Assembly: GCF_029223255.1 (NCBI RefSeq)
Contig: NZ_JARHUC010000001.1
Span: forward strand, 62,001-126,000
Direction of reading: 5' to 3'
Length of the DNA stretch: 64,000 nt
Source: Albimonas marina
GTDB lineage: Bacteria > Pseudomonadota > Alphaproteobacteria > Rhodobacterales > Rhodobacteraceae
Shown: positions 15,078 through 22,872 of the stretch, piece after piece
Numbering within the stretch: the first letter of the stretch is position 1
How the letters are laid out: each line of letters begins with the position of its first letter
Made by a program: the position numbers and the translations under genes
Notes under the pieces: model-generated
What the model saw: the letters and a program-made list of their open reading frames with translations, nothing else
What the model was told of the DNA's origin: nothing
Database searches by the model: none

Positions 15078-17771
15078 CTATTCCGCGGCGGCGGCGTCGG
15101 TTTCGGCGGGGCGGCGGGCGGCGGTCAGGCGGCATTCGAAGCGGGCGCCGGTCGCGGGGCGGGCGAGGGTCAGGTCGCCGCCGAAGCGGCGCAGGATCTC
15201 GCGGCTGATGGCCAGGCCCAGCCCCGCCCCGCCGCGGTCCTTTCGGTCCCACCCGCGGGAGAACTTCTGGAAGATCCGCTCGCGGTCCGCCTCGACCACG
15301 CCGGGGCCGTCGTCCTGGATGGCGATCACCACCTGGTCGCCGTCGCGCGCGGCCTCGACCCAGACCTGCGGGCGGGTCTTGTCGGAGTATTTCATCGCGT
15401 TCGACAGCAGGTTGATGAAGACCTGCGCCAGGCGGTCGGGCTCCCCCAGCACCCACAGCTCGGGTTCGTCGATGCGCAGCTGCACGTCGGCGCGCGCCTC
15501 CCGCGTGACGCCGCGCACGGTGTCGACGGCGCGGCGCAGCACCTCGGCGGCGTCGGTGGGGGCGACGTCGAGCTCCACCTGCCCCCGCTCCAGCACGCTG
15601 AGGTCGAGGATCTGGTCCAGCAGGCGGGTCAGGCGCAGGCTCTCGTCATGGATGATGCGCAGGAAGCGCTGCGCCTCGGGCCCCTCCATCGAGCCCGCCT
15701 CGAGCAGGATCTCGGAGAAGCTGCGCACGCTGGTCATCGGCGTGCGCAGCTCGTGGCTGACCTGGCTGAGGAAGTCGTCCTTCTGGGCGTCGAGCTCGCG
15801 CAGGCGGGCGTTGGCCTCGCGCAGCTGGGCGAGCGCGCGGGTCAGCTCGGTCGACTTGCGCTCGACCTCCTGGGAATACTCCATGATCCGCACCGTCTCG
15901 TCGGCGATGCGCATCAGCTCGGTCAGGGAGATCGTCTCGCCCCCCGCCGCCTTGGTGACCATGGCGTGCGCGGTGGCGGCGCCGACGGAGCCGGCGAGCT
16001 CCCTCTCCAGCCGCTGCACGAACTGGTCGGTGGCCGCCGGCAGGCCCTGGTCGCGGCCCTGCTCGGCGGCGGCGTCCATGAACAGGCGGCGGGCGGGCTC
16101 GGCCCCCAGGATGCGCTGGGCGAGGACGAACAGATCCTCGGAGGCGGCGGAGCGGCGCAGCACGCCGGCGGTGTCCTCGTCCCCGGTGCGGAACACGTCC
16201 ACGAAGATCGCGGATTGCAGCCACTCCAGCGGGCTCGGGTCGCGCAGGAGGGAGACGACGGTCAGCAGGCCAACGTTGGCGAGCAGGCTCCAGAACGTCG
16301 CGTGGATCAGCGGATCCATGCCCTCGAGCCCGAAGAGCGCCTGGGGGCGCAGCAGGCTCAGGCCCCAGGGGCCGTCCGCCAGGATCGTCTCGGGCAGGCC
16401 GGCGGCGGGGAGCAGCAGGGTCCAGACCCAGACGGCAGCGCCGCCGCCCAGGCCGCAGAGCGCGCCCAGCCGGGTGGCCTGGCGGGTGTAGAGCCCCGCG
16501 ATCAGCGGCGGCAGGAACTGCGCCGCGCCCAGGAAGGCGATCAGGCCGATGGAGGCGAGCGCCGCGTTGCCCTCGGAGGCCTGGTGCCACAGGAAGCCCA
16601 GCGCCAGCACCCCCACGATGGAGCCGCGCCGCCCCAGCAGCACGATGCGCCGCACGTCGCCCGAGAACGCCTCCGACTCCGCCCGCGCCCGCAGCGCCAG
16701 CGGCGTGACGATGTGGTTCGAGACCATGGTCGAGAGGGCGATGGAGCTGACGATCACCATCGAGGTGGCCGAGGAGAAGCCGCCCAGGAACACGAAGATC
16801 GCCAGCGCCGTCTTGCCCTCGGCCAGCGGCAGGGAGAGGACGAAGAGATCGGGATTCATCCCCTCGGGCAGCCAGCGCAGGCCGGCGGCGGCGATGGGCA
16901 GGACCGACAGGCACATCACCAGCAGGTAGAGCGGGAACAGCCAGGCGGCGGTGGCGAGCCCCCGCTCGTCGTCGTTCTCGACCACCGTCACCTGGAACTG
17001 GCGGGGCAGGCACAGGATCGCGGCGCCCGACAGCAGGGTGATGACCATCCAGCGGCTGTCGAAGGTGGTGTCGAGCTTCAGGAGCTCGGGCGTCATGTCG
17101 GCCATGGTCGCGCCGACCCCGCCGTAGAGGCCGAAGACCACGAAGGCCCCCACCGCCGTCAGGGCGGCGAGCTTGACCAGCGCCTCGACCGCGATGGCGG
17201 CGACGACGCCGAAGTGACGCTCGTTCACGTCCGGCGAGCGGGTGCCGAAGAGGACGGTGAACACCGCCATGCCCGCCGCCACCCAGAAGGCGGCGACGCC
17301 CCCCTCCTCCGCCTCGGGGCCGACGAAGAGGGCGAAGCTCTCGGTCACGGCCTTGAGCTGGAGGGCGATGTAGGGGGTGCAGGCGACGACCGCGAGCAGG
17401 GTGACGAGGACCGCGATCGACGGGCTCTTGCCGTAGCGCGAGGACAGCAGGTCGGCGATGGAGGTGATGCGCTGGGAGCGGCCGATGCGCACCATCTTGC
17501 GCAGCACCCACCACCAGCCGGCGAAGACCAGCGCGGGGCCGGTGTAGATCGCCACGAACTCGAGCCCCCCGCGCGCCGCCGAGCCGACGGCGCCGTAGAA
17601 GGTCCAGGACGTGCAGTAGACCGAGATCGACAGCGTGTAGACCAGCGGGGAGGTCAGCCAGTCGCCCCCCGGCCGGCGCATCCGCCGGTCCGCCCAGAAG
17701 GCCACGGCGAACAGGACGGCCACGTAGAGCAGGGCGACGCCCAGCAGCAGGTCGGTGGAGACGCCGCTCAT
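15078..17771 (-). CDS. Sensor histidine kinase fused to a sodium:solute symporter domain
   Basis: An 897-residue membrane protein. About residues 1-500 form a multi-span SLC5/SSS symporter fold (TSWTFYGAVGSAARGG, SIADLLSSRYGKSPSIA). A linker with a coiled coil follows, then a HisKA dimerisation domain with phospho-acceptor His673 in SHELRTPM, and a HATPase domain with NLLSNAMKYSD, DDGPGV and GAGLGLAISREI. This is the CbrA-like architecture in which a transporter-like domain senses or carries a substrate. It lies 10 nt after a small membrane protein and downstream of a single-domain response regulator, so the three make one signalling operon. The solute is unknown. Confidence 0.9.
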   Translation of the reverse strand: MSGVSTDLLLGVALLYVAVLFAVAFWADRRMRRPGGDWLTSPLVYTLSISVYCTSWTFYGAVGSAARGGLEFVAIYTGPALVFAGWWWVLRKMVRIGRSQRITSIADLLSSRYGKSPSIAVLVTLLAVVACTPYIALQLKAVTESFALFVGPEAEEGGVAAFWVAAGMAVFTVLFGTRSPDVNERHFGVVAAIAVEALVKLAALTAVGAFVVFGLYGGVGATMADMTPELLKLDTTFDSRWMVITLLSGAAILCLPRQFQVTVVENDDERGLATAAWLFPLYLLVMCLSVLPIAAAGLRWLPEGMNPDLFVLSLPLAEGKTALAIFVFLGGFSSATSMVIVSSIALSTMVSNHIVTPLALRARAESEAFSGDVRRIVLLGRRGSIVGVLALGFLWHQASEGNAALASIGLIAFLGAAQFLPPLIAGLYTRQATRLGALCGLGGGAAVWVWTLLLPAAGLPETILADGPWGLSLLRPQALFGLEGMDPLIHATFWSLLANVGLLTVVSLLRDPSPLEWLQSAIFVDVFRTGDEDTAGVLRRSAASEDLFVLAQRILGAEPARRLFMDAAAEQGRDQGLPAATDQFVQRLERELAGSVGAATAHAMVTKAAGGETISLTELMRIADETVRIMEYSQEVERKSTELTRALAQLREANARLRELDAQKDDFLSQVSHELRTPMTSVRSFSEILLEAGSMEGPEAQRFLRIIHDESLRLTRLLDQILDLSVLERGQVELDVAPTDAAEVLRRAVDTVRGVTREARADVQLRIDEPELWVLGEPDRLAQVFINLLSNAMKYSDKTRPQVWVEAARDGDQVVIAIQDDGPGVVEADRERIFQKFSRGWDRKDRGGAGLGLAISREILRRFGGDLTLARPATGARFECRLTAARRPAETDAAAAE

Positions 17772-17781
17772 CGCGCCGCGC

Positions 17782-18060
17782 TCACGGTTCGCGGTCGCGG
17801 CGCATCAGCCGGCGCGAGAGCATGCGGGTCGCGATCACCAGCCCCGTCCACAGCGCCAGCAGGAAGACCAGCGCGACGGGCGCGCCGAAGATGCGGCCGT
17901 CGTGGGCGAAGATCCGCACGAAGGGCGGCATCAGCGAGATGAAGGCGGCCAGCGGGATGATCGCGGCCAGCGCCTCGGCCCGGCGGCGGCGCAGGAAGCG
18001 GGGGCGCGGCCCGGGGGCGGGCTCCTCGCCGCCCGGCGGCAGGTCGGGCGCGGGGCTCAC
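17782..18060 (-). CDS. Small membrane protein, symporter small-subunit-like (DUF4212/DUF3311-like)
   Basis: A 92-residue protein starting with GTG at 18060. A proline-rich basic N-terminus is followed by two predicted membrane helices (AALIIPL-type segment at about 31-48, VALVFLLALWTGLVIA at about 61-80) and a basic tail. Layout and position resemble the small subunits that accompany some SSS-family symporters. Here the symporter is fused to a histidine kinase in the next gene, 10 nt away. The family assignment is by pattern only. Confidence 0.6.
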   Translation of the reverse strand: MSPAPDLPPGGEEPAPGPRPRFLRRRRAEALAAIIPLAAFISLMPPFVRIFAHDGRIFGAPVALVFLLALWTGLVIATRMLSRRLMRRDREP

Positions 18061-18102
18061 GCCCGGCCCCGGGGACGGCGCGGGAAGGGGCGAGGCCGGC
18101 GC

Positions 18103-18474
18103 TCAGCCGGAGATGAGGCGGTGCACATGGTCCACCACGTCGCGGTTCGAGAAGGGCTTGGTGATGAAGGCGTCGGCGCCGATGTCCTCGGCCGTGCGCC
18201 GGTCCTGCGCCTGGCCCTTGGCGGTCAGCATGATGACGGGAAGGCCGGTCAGCGCGGGATCGGCGCGCAGGCGTCGCAGCAGCTCGAACCCGTTCAGGCG
18301 GGGGAGCATCACGTCGAGGATCAGCAGGTCCGGCCGCTCGGCCTCGACCGACTGGAAGGCGCTTTCGCCATCCCCCGCCTCGGCGACGGCATAGCCCTCG
18401 CGGGCCAGGATGAAGCGCAGGGATTCGACGATGTGCGGCTCGTCCTCCGCGATCAGCACCCGCTTCGCGTTCAT
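18103..18474 (-). CDS. Single-domain response regulator (CheY-like)
   Basis: A 123-residue receiver domain with no output domain. Acidic pocket E10/D11, phospho-acceptor Asp54 (LLILDVMLP), Thr84 (VIMLTAKG) and Lys106 (ITKPF) are all present, so it should be phosphorylatable. It is the first gene of the operon with the symporter-like kinase and is its likely partner. With no DNA-binding domain it must act through protein contacts or a phosphorelay. GGGAGG lies about 10 nt before the ATG. Confidence 0.9.
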   Translation of the reverse strand: MNAKRVLIAEDEPHIVESLRFILAREGYAVAEAGDGESAFQSVEAERPDLLILDVMLPRLNGFELLRRLRADPALTGLPVIMLTAKGQAQDRRTAEDIGADAFITKPFSNRDVVDHVHRLISG

Positions 18475-18581
18475 CCCTCGTCCTCCCAGGCGGCTCTCGG
18501 CGCGGAGCCCAGACGCGGGCTTCGTGCGGCCCGCCGTTCAGGTCAGATTAGGGCCAGTTGATAGGGGGGGGAAGCCCGTGA

Positions 18582-18599
18582 GTCGACCCATGGGTCAAC
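18582..18599. promoter_or_regulatory. 18-bp near-perfect palindrome upstream of the receiver gene
   Basis: GACCCATGGGTC (18585-18596) is a perfect 12-bp palindrome. The flanks extend it to 18 bp with one mismatched pair. It lies about 110 nt upstream of the response-regulator start and may be an operator. Confidence 0.4.
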
Positions 18600-18601
18600 C
18601 G

Positions 18602-18626
18602 CTCGCCCGCAGGGGGCGCGGGCGAG
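18602..18626 (-). terminator. 9-bp stem hairpin
   Basis: CTCGCCCGC (18602-18610) and GCGGGCGAG (18618-18626) pair around a 7-nt loop, downstream of the GST gene. It is a second, more distal hairpin after 18646-18668. Confidence 0.35.
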
Positions 18627-18645
18627 GCGGGAAAGGGACCGGGGA

Positions 18646-18668
18646 ACGGCCCCGCGCAGGGGGGCCGT
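18646..18668 (-). terminator. Terminator of the GST gene
   Basis: ACGGCCCC (18646-18653) and GGGGCCGT (18661-18668) form an 8-bp stem 17 nt beyond the GST stop on the minus strand, followed there by TTCC. Confidence 0.5.
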
Positions 18669-18684
18669 CAGGCGCGGGCGGGGA

Positions 18685-19338
18685 TCAGAACTCGACCTCG
18701 AGCTCGACGATCTCGTCGGGCTCGGCCATGGCGCCGGCGGTCCATTCCTTCATCAGGTCCCATTCGAAGATCGTGTCGCAATAGGCCTGCAGCTTGGGAT
18801 CCAGCTTGACGGCGTAGGTGCGGAAGCGGGTGCAGACCGGGGCCCACATGGCGTCGGCCATGGTGGGGCGGCCGAACAGGAACGGGCCGCCATAGGCGTC
18901 GAGGCACTCGGTCCAGATCTCCTTCACCCGCTCCACGTCGGGACGGGCGCCGGAGAAGATCTTGAAGCTCTTGTGCTCCGCCTTGAGGTTCATCGGCAGG
19001 GCCGAGCGCAGGTTGTAGAAGCCCGAGTGGATCTCCCCCGACACCGCGCGGCAGTGGGCGCGCTTGGCCTTGGGGTCGGGCAGCAGCCGCGCCTCGGGGT
19101 ATTCCTCGTTGAGGTAGTTGGCGATGGCGAGCGTGTCCCAGACCGTGACCTCGCCGTCGACGAGGCGGGGCACCAGCACCGAGGGGCTGAGCAGCAGCAG
19201 CTCCTGGCGGTGGTCGGGATCGTCCATGTCGACCACGACCTCCTCGAAGTCGAGGCCCGCCATCTTGCACAGCAGCCAGCCCCGAAGCGACCAGGCGCCG
19301 TAGTTCTTGGACGAGATGGTCAGCGTCGCCTTCGCCAT
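18685..19338 (-). CDS. Glutathione S-transferase family protein
   Basis: A 217-residue cytosolic GST. The N-terminal thioredoxin-like domain starts SSKNYGAWSLRGWLL, with the usual Ser/Tyr active-site region, and has the cis-Pro segment VPRLVDGEVTVWDTLAIANYL, which matches the family's VP-x-L-x-DG...ES-x-AI-x-xYL motif (Asp in place of Glu). The C-terminal helical domain ends with FGRPTMADAMWAPV. It conjugates or reduces electrophiles, with the precise substrate unknown. It stands alone, divergent from the PHB depolymerase gene. Confidence 0.88.
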   Translation of the reverse strand: MAKATLTISSKNYGAWSLRGWLLCKMAGLDFEEVVVDMDDPDHRQELLLLSPSVLVPRLVDGEVTVWDTLAIANYLNEEYPEARLLPDPKAKRAHCRAVSGEIHSGFYNLRSALPMNLKAEHKSFKIFSGARPDVERVKEIWTECLDAYGGPFLFGRPTMADAMWAPVCTRFRTYAVKLDPKLQAYCDTIFEWDLMKEWTAGAMAEPDEIVELEVEF

Positions 19339-19431
19339 CGCGAAAACCCTCCGATCGTTGTCCCGCGCCCGTTGCGCACGGGTGCGCCGCCGCTTGCGGC
19401 GCCGTTACGGCTGCATCATACTCTTGAGAAT

Positions 19432-19447
19432 GACGCAGTGCAGCAAA
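19432..19447. promoter_or_regulatory. TGC-rich motif upstream of phaZ, PhaR-like site
   Basis: On the minus strand the site reads TTTGCTGCACTGCGTC. TGC-rich motifs of this kind (CTGC-N-GCAG type) are bound by the PHB-responsive repressor PhaR in Paracoccus and Rhodobacter. The site sits about 75 nt upstream of the depolymerase start, next to a possible -35 TTGAGA (19424-19429). Confidence 0.45.
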
Positions 19448-19518
19448 AATGTCTCGCACGTCGCGGGGCCTTGCGCTAGCGTTTCCTGAATACGGGGATG
19501 CGGTCCGGAGGCTCGTCC

Positions 19519-20727
19519 ATGCTCTACCAAGCCTACCAGTTCAGCGACGACATGCTGGCGCCCCTGCGCCTGGCGGCGCGCTGGGGCCAGGTATGGAGCG
19601 GCGCCTGGACGAGGGGCGACGAGGTCCAGAAGCGCCTGGGCGCGACGCTGGAGATGCTGTCGCGCTTCCAGCTGACCCACGCCCGGCCCGAGTGGGGGAT
19701 CTCCGAGGTCCAGGTCGGCAACCGCGTGGTTCCGGTGACCGAGGAGATCACGCTCGCCCTGCCCTTCGGCAACCTGCTGCGCTTCGCCAAGGACGTGGAC
19801 GCGCCCCAGCCCAAGGTGCTGATCGTGGCGCCGCTGTCGGGCCATTTCGCCACCCTGCTGGCGGGCACCGTGAAGACGATGCTGCAGGACCACGACGTCT
19901 ACATCACCGACTGGGCCAACGCCCGCGACGTGCCGATGCGCGAGGGGAAGTTCGGGGTCGAGGACTACATCGACTACCTGATCCGCTTCCTCGAGGAGAT
20001 GGGCCCCGGCTCGCACGTGCTGGCGGTCTGCCAGCCCTGCGTGCAGACGCTGGCCGCCGTGGCGATCATGTCGGAACGCAGGAACAACTGCACGCCCCGC
20101 ACCATGACCCTGATGGCCGGCCCCATCGACGTGCGCGAGAGCCCGACCTCGGTCAACGACCTCGCCAACGAGAAGACCCTGAGCTGGTTCAAGGAGCGGA
20201 TGATCCAGACCGTGCCCTGGCGCCACAAGGGCGGGGGGCGGCGGGTCTATCCCGGCTTCGTGCAGCTGATGAGCTTCATGATGATGAACATGGAGCGGCA
20301 CAAGGCGACGCACCAGCGGCTCTACGATCATCTCCAGGCCGGCGAGGAGGCCGAGGCCGAGAAGATCAAGACCTTCTACGACGAGTATTTCGCGGTCCTC
20401 GACCTGACCGAGGAATTCTACATCGAGACCATCGACCGGATCTTCCAGAAGGCGCAGCTCGCCACCGGCGAGTTCACCTACCGCGGCAAGCCGGTGGACC
20501 CCTCGAAGATCACCCGCACAGCGCTGCTGACGGTGGAGGGCGGGCGCGACGACATCTGCGCGCTGGGCCAGACCTCGGCCGCGCACGACCTGTGCTCATC
20601 CCTGCGGCCCCACCTGAAGCGCCACCACCTGCAGGCCAACGTGGGCCACTACGGCGTGTTCAACGGCAAGCGCTGGGACAACGAGATCTACCCGGTGGTG
20701 CGCAACATGATCCTCGCGATGGAGTGA
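19519..20727 (+). CDS. phaZ: Intracellular polyhydroxyalkanoate depolymerase
   Basis: The start at 19519 is chosen for its GGAGG 8 nt upstream and for the family N-terminus MLYQAYQ. The 402-residue protein matches intracellular PHB depolymerases of the PhaZa type. Instead of a GxSxG lipase box it has AVCQPCV with Cys171 as the expected nucleophile, as in the Cupriavidus enzyme. The GDDD-like region GGRDDICALGQT and the late His in HYGVFNGKRW complete the triad. It hydrolyses stored polyhydroxybutyrate in the cytoplasm. A TGC-rich PhaR-like motif upstream suggests control by polymer status. A strong terminator follows. Confidence 0.92.
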   Translation: MLYQAYQFSDDMLAPLRLAARWGQVWSGAWTRGDEVQKRLGATLEMLSRFQLTHARPEWGISEVQVGNRVVPVTEEITLALPFGNLLRFAKDVDAPQPKVLIVAPLSGHFATLLAGTVKTMLQDHDVYITDWANARDVPMREGKFGVEDYIDYLIRFLEEMGPGSHVLAVCQPCVQTLAAVAIMSERRNNCTPRTMTLMAGPIDVRESPTSVNDLANEKTLSWFKERMIQTVPWRHKGGGRRVYPGFVQLMSFMMMNMERHKATHQRLYDHLQAGEEAEAEKIKTFYDEYFAVLDLTEEFYIETIDRIFQKAQLATGEFTYRGKPVDPSKITRTALLTVEGGRDDICALGQTSAAHDLCSSLRPHLKRHHLQANVGHYGVFNGKRWDNEIYPVVRNMILAME

Positions 20728-20756
20728 GGCCGAGAGGCCCCTCCGGCGGCATGAAT

Positions 20757-20786
20757 CAGGGCCCGGCGATCCCTCGCCGGGCCCTG
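20757..20786. terminator. Strong terminator between phaZ and the alkene reductase gene
   Basis: CAGGGCCCGGCGA (20757-20769) pairs perfectly with 20774-20786 around a TCCC loop, followed by TCGCGTTT. The 13-bp stem between convergent genes probably stops both. Confidence 0.8.
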
Positions 20787-20826
20787 TCGCGTTTCCGGGC
20801 GGGCTGCCCACAGGCCGACGTCGGCC

Positions 20827-21930
20827 TCAGGCCGCCTTGGACTGCGCCAGCGTCGGATAGTCCGTGTAGCCCTCGGCGCCGCCGCCATAGTAGGTCGCGC
20901 GGTCGCCCTCCTCGAGGGGGGCGTCGGCGGCCAGGCGCTCGGGCAGGTCGGGGTTGGCGATGTAGGGGCGGCCGAAGGCGATCACGTCCGCCGCGCCGCT
21001 CTCGACCGTCTTCATCGCCAGCTCGCGGTCATAGCCGTTGTTGGCCATGTAGGCCCCGTCGAAGAGCTTGCGCAGCTCGGCGATGGACTGGCCCTCGGCG
21101 AGCTCTCGCGGGCCGCCGGTCTGCCCCTCGACCAGGTGCAGGTAGGACATGCCGCGCCCCGCCAGGTGCGTGCCGATGGCGTGGGCGAAGGTGGTCATCG
21201 GGTCCGAGTCCGTCAGGTCGTTGGCGCCCGAGAACGGCGACAGGCGGATGCCGACGCGGCCGGCGGGGATCGCCCCGGTCACGGCGTCCACCACCTCGCC
21301 CAGCAGGCGGGCGCGGTTCTCGACCGAGCCGCCGTAGGCGTCGTCGCGCCGGTTGATGCCGTCCTTGAGGAACTGGTCGATCAGGTAGCCGTTGGCGGCG
21401 TGGATCTCGACCCCGTCGAAGCCGGCCTCCATCGCCCGCTCGGCGGCGCGGGCGTAGTCGTCGACGATGCCGGGGATCTCGTCCGTGCGCAGGGCGCGCG
21501 GGGTCGAGGTCGGCACGAAGCCCTTGTCCTTGAGGAAGGTCTGCATGTTGGCGCGCACGCCGGCCGAGGACAGCGGCGGCTCGCCGCCCGGCAGCAGGTC
21601 GGAATGGGCGATGCGCCCGACGTGCCAGAGCTGGATGACGATCTTGCTGCCCTTCTCGTGCACCGCCGAGGTGATGGCCTTCCAGCCCTCGACCTGCTGG
21701 GGCGTGTAGATGCCCGGCGTCATCGCGTAGCCCTTGGCGCGGGGCGAGATCTGGCTCGCCTCGGTGATCAGCAGGCCGCCGGAGGCGCGCTGGGCGTAGT
21801 ACTCGACGGCGAGCGGCGAGGGCACGCCGGTCGCCTCGTCGGCCCGGTTGCGGGTCAGCGGCGCCAGCGCGATGCGGTTGGCGATCTCGATGTCGCCCAG
21901 GCGGGTCGGGGTGAAGAGCGGATGGGTCAT
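20827..21930 (-). CDS. Old Yellow Enzyme family alkene reductase (NemA-like)
   Basis: A 367-residue FMN flavoprotein. It starts LFTPTRLGDIEIANRIALAP, has the QLWHVGR strand, the active-site pair in HAANGYLIDQFL and the C-terminal GRPYIANPDLPERL phosphate-binding loop. OYE enzymes reduce activated double bonds, nitro-compounds and N-ethylmaleimide with NAD(P)H. GGAG lies 6 nt before the ATG. It is transcribed in the same direction as the TetR gene upstream. Both genes carry matching operators, as in nemR-nemA systems, so it is probably induced by electrophiles. Confidence 0.92.
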   Translation of the reverse strand: MTHPLFTPTRLGDIEIANRIALAPLTRNRADEATGVPSPLAVEYYAQRASGGLLITEASQISPRAKGYAMTPGIYTPQQVEGWKAITSAVHEKGSKIVIQLWHVGRIAHSDLLPGGEPPLSSAGVRANMQTFLKDKGFVPTSTPRALRTDEIPGIVDDYARAAERAMEAGFDGVEIHAANGYLIDQFLKDGINRRDDAYGGSVENRARLLGEVVDAVTGAIPAGRVGIRLSPFSGANDLTDSDPMTTFAHAIGTHLAGRGMSYLHLVEGQTGGPRELAEGQSIAELRKLFDGAYMANNGYDRELAMKTVESGAADVIAFGRPYIANPDLPERLAADAPLEEGDRATYYGGGAEGYTDYPTLAQSKAA

Positions 21931-21961
21931 GGGAGGCTCCGGGGATCAGGGGTCCGGTTTC

Positions 21962-21977
21962 TGGACCGTTCGTTCCA
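21962..21977. promoter_or_regulatory. TetR-type operator upstream of the alkene reductase
   Basis: TGGACCGTTCGTTCCA is a 16-bp near-palindrome with half-site TGGAACG, one mismatch, 32 nt upstream of the reductase start. It matches the site at 22663-22678 before the TetR gene. Confidence 0.7.
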
Positions 21978-21983
21978 TAATGA

Positions 21984-22014
21984 GGCGCGGGCCGGGGGAG
22001 GACCGGTCCGCGCC
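21984..22014 (-). terminator. Hairpin after the TetR gene
   Basis: GGCGCGG-G-CCGG (21984-21995) pairs with CCGG-T-CCGCGCC (22003-22014) around a 7-nt loop, just past the TetR stop. Confidence 0.5.
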
Positions 22015-22020
22015 GGCGGG

Positions 22021-22650
22021 TCAGGCGCCGAGCAGGCGACGCGCCTCCTGGCGCAGGCCTTCGACGGTGTCGGGAGAGGCGCCCGATTTCAGCATTACGC
22101 CGGCGCCCAGCGCGATGGCGTAGGCGGCGCGGGCGCGGGGCGCCGCCTCGGCCGGACCCACCAGGGGCTCGGCCAGGGCGGCGAAATCCTCGACCAGGCG
22201 GTCGCGATGGGTCGAGACGATGCCGGCGACCTCCGGGTCGCGGGCGCCGAGCTCGGCCGCCGCGTCGCCGATGAAGCAGCCGGTGGGGGCCACCTCGCAG
22301 TCGAAATGGCCGTCGATGACGGCGCGGGCGCGCTCCGCCGGCGGGTCCTGCGGGCGGGCGAGGCCGCGCAGCTGCGCGCGGTGGGCGGCGCAGTAGCCCT
22401 CCAGCGCCGCCAGCATCGCGCCGCGCTTCGAGCCGAAGGCGTTGTAGAAGCTGGAGCGGCTGAGCCCGGCGGCGGAGATCAGGTCCTCGACGCTGGTCGC
22501 CTCGTAGCCCCTCTCGCGGAAGGTGCGGGTGAGGGCGGCGAGCACGCAGTCGGGATCGTAGGCGCGCGGACGCCCCGGGCCGCAGCGCCGCTCGGCGCAG
22601 GCGGTCGGCCAGCAGGCCGGAAGGGGGGAGAGGGGGGCGGCGTCCGTCAT
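22021..22650 (-). CDS. TetR-family repressor (NemR/AcuR-like)
   Basis: The ATG at 22650 is preferred to one at 22701, because a promoter and operator lie between them. The 209-residue protein has an N-terminal extension, then the TetR HTH (TFRERGYEATSVEDLISAAG, with LSRSSFYNAFGSKRG as recognition region), and a ligand domain with a single Cys pair region around DCEVAPTGCFIG. Regulators of this subgroup sense electrophiles through cysteines, a reasonable fit with an OYE enzyme downstream. No Shine-Dalgarno sequence is seen, and the predicted transcription start is at the ATG, so the mRNA may be leaderless. Confidence 0.85.
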   Translation of the reverse strand: MTDAAPLSPLPACWPTACAERRCGPGRPRAYDPDCVLAALTRTFRERGYEATSVEDLISAAGLSRSSFYNAFGSKRGAMLAALEGYCAAHRAQLRGLARPQDPPAERARAVIDGHFDCEVAPTGCFIGDAAAELGARDPEVAGIVSTHRDRLVEDFAALAEPLVGPAEAAPRARAAYAIALGAGVMLKSGASPDTVEGLRQEARRLLGA

Positions 22651-22657
22651 GGCAGGC

Positions 22658-22686
22658 GATATTGGAACGGCCGTTCCCGAATGCAA
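22658..22686 (-). promoter_or_regulatory. TetR gene promoter with operator in the spacer
   Basis: On the minus strand -35 TTGCAT and -10 AATATC are 17 nt apart. The spacer is almost entirely the 14-bp perfect palindrome GGAACGGCCGTTCC (22664-22677), matching the alkene reductase operator. Predicted transcription start about 22651, at the start codon. Confidence 0.65.
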
Positions 22687-22818
22687 GCGGGCGCGGCTCA
22701 CGGACGCGCGATGGGCGCGGGCGCCGGAGCGGAAACGAGCCCGGCGCTCGACCCGGGGCCTCGCCCCCGGGCGTCCGGCAGGCAGGCCCGCGCGACGGCC
22801 GCCCCGGGCGCGACCCGG

Positions 22819-22844
22819 CCAAGCCCGCCCGCAGGGCGCCTATG
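22819..22844 (+). repeat. Dispersed intergenic repeat, copy 2
   Basis: A 26-bp copy of the CCAAGCCCGCC...GGGCGCC element, differing from copy 4 only near the 3' end (TATG) and at one inner base. It ends 29 nt from the ubiB stop. Confidence 0.7.
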
Positions 22845-22853
22845 GGCCCGGGA

Positions 22854-22871
22854 GCCCGCCCCTCGGCGGGC
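22854..22871 (-). terminator. Terminator after ubiB
   Basis: GCCCGCC (22854-22860) and GGCGGGC (22865-22871) form a 7-bp stem with a 4-nt loop directly after the ubiB stop on the minus strand. Confidence 0.5.
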
Positions 22872-22872
22872 G

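Noticed and set aside
15078..17771. The symporter-kinase as two genes merged by a sequencing error.
   Set aside because: The frame is uninterrupted, the linker has a plausible coiled coil, and symporter-kinase fusions (CbrA type) are known.
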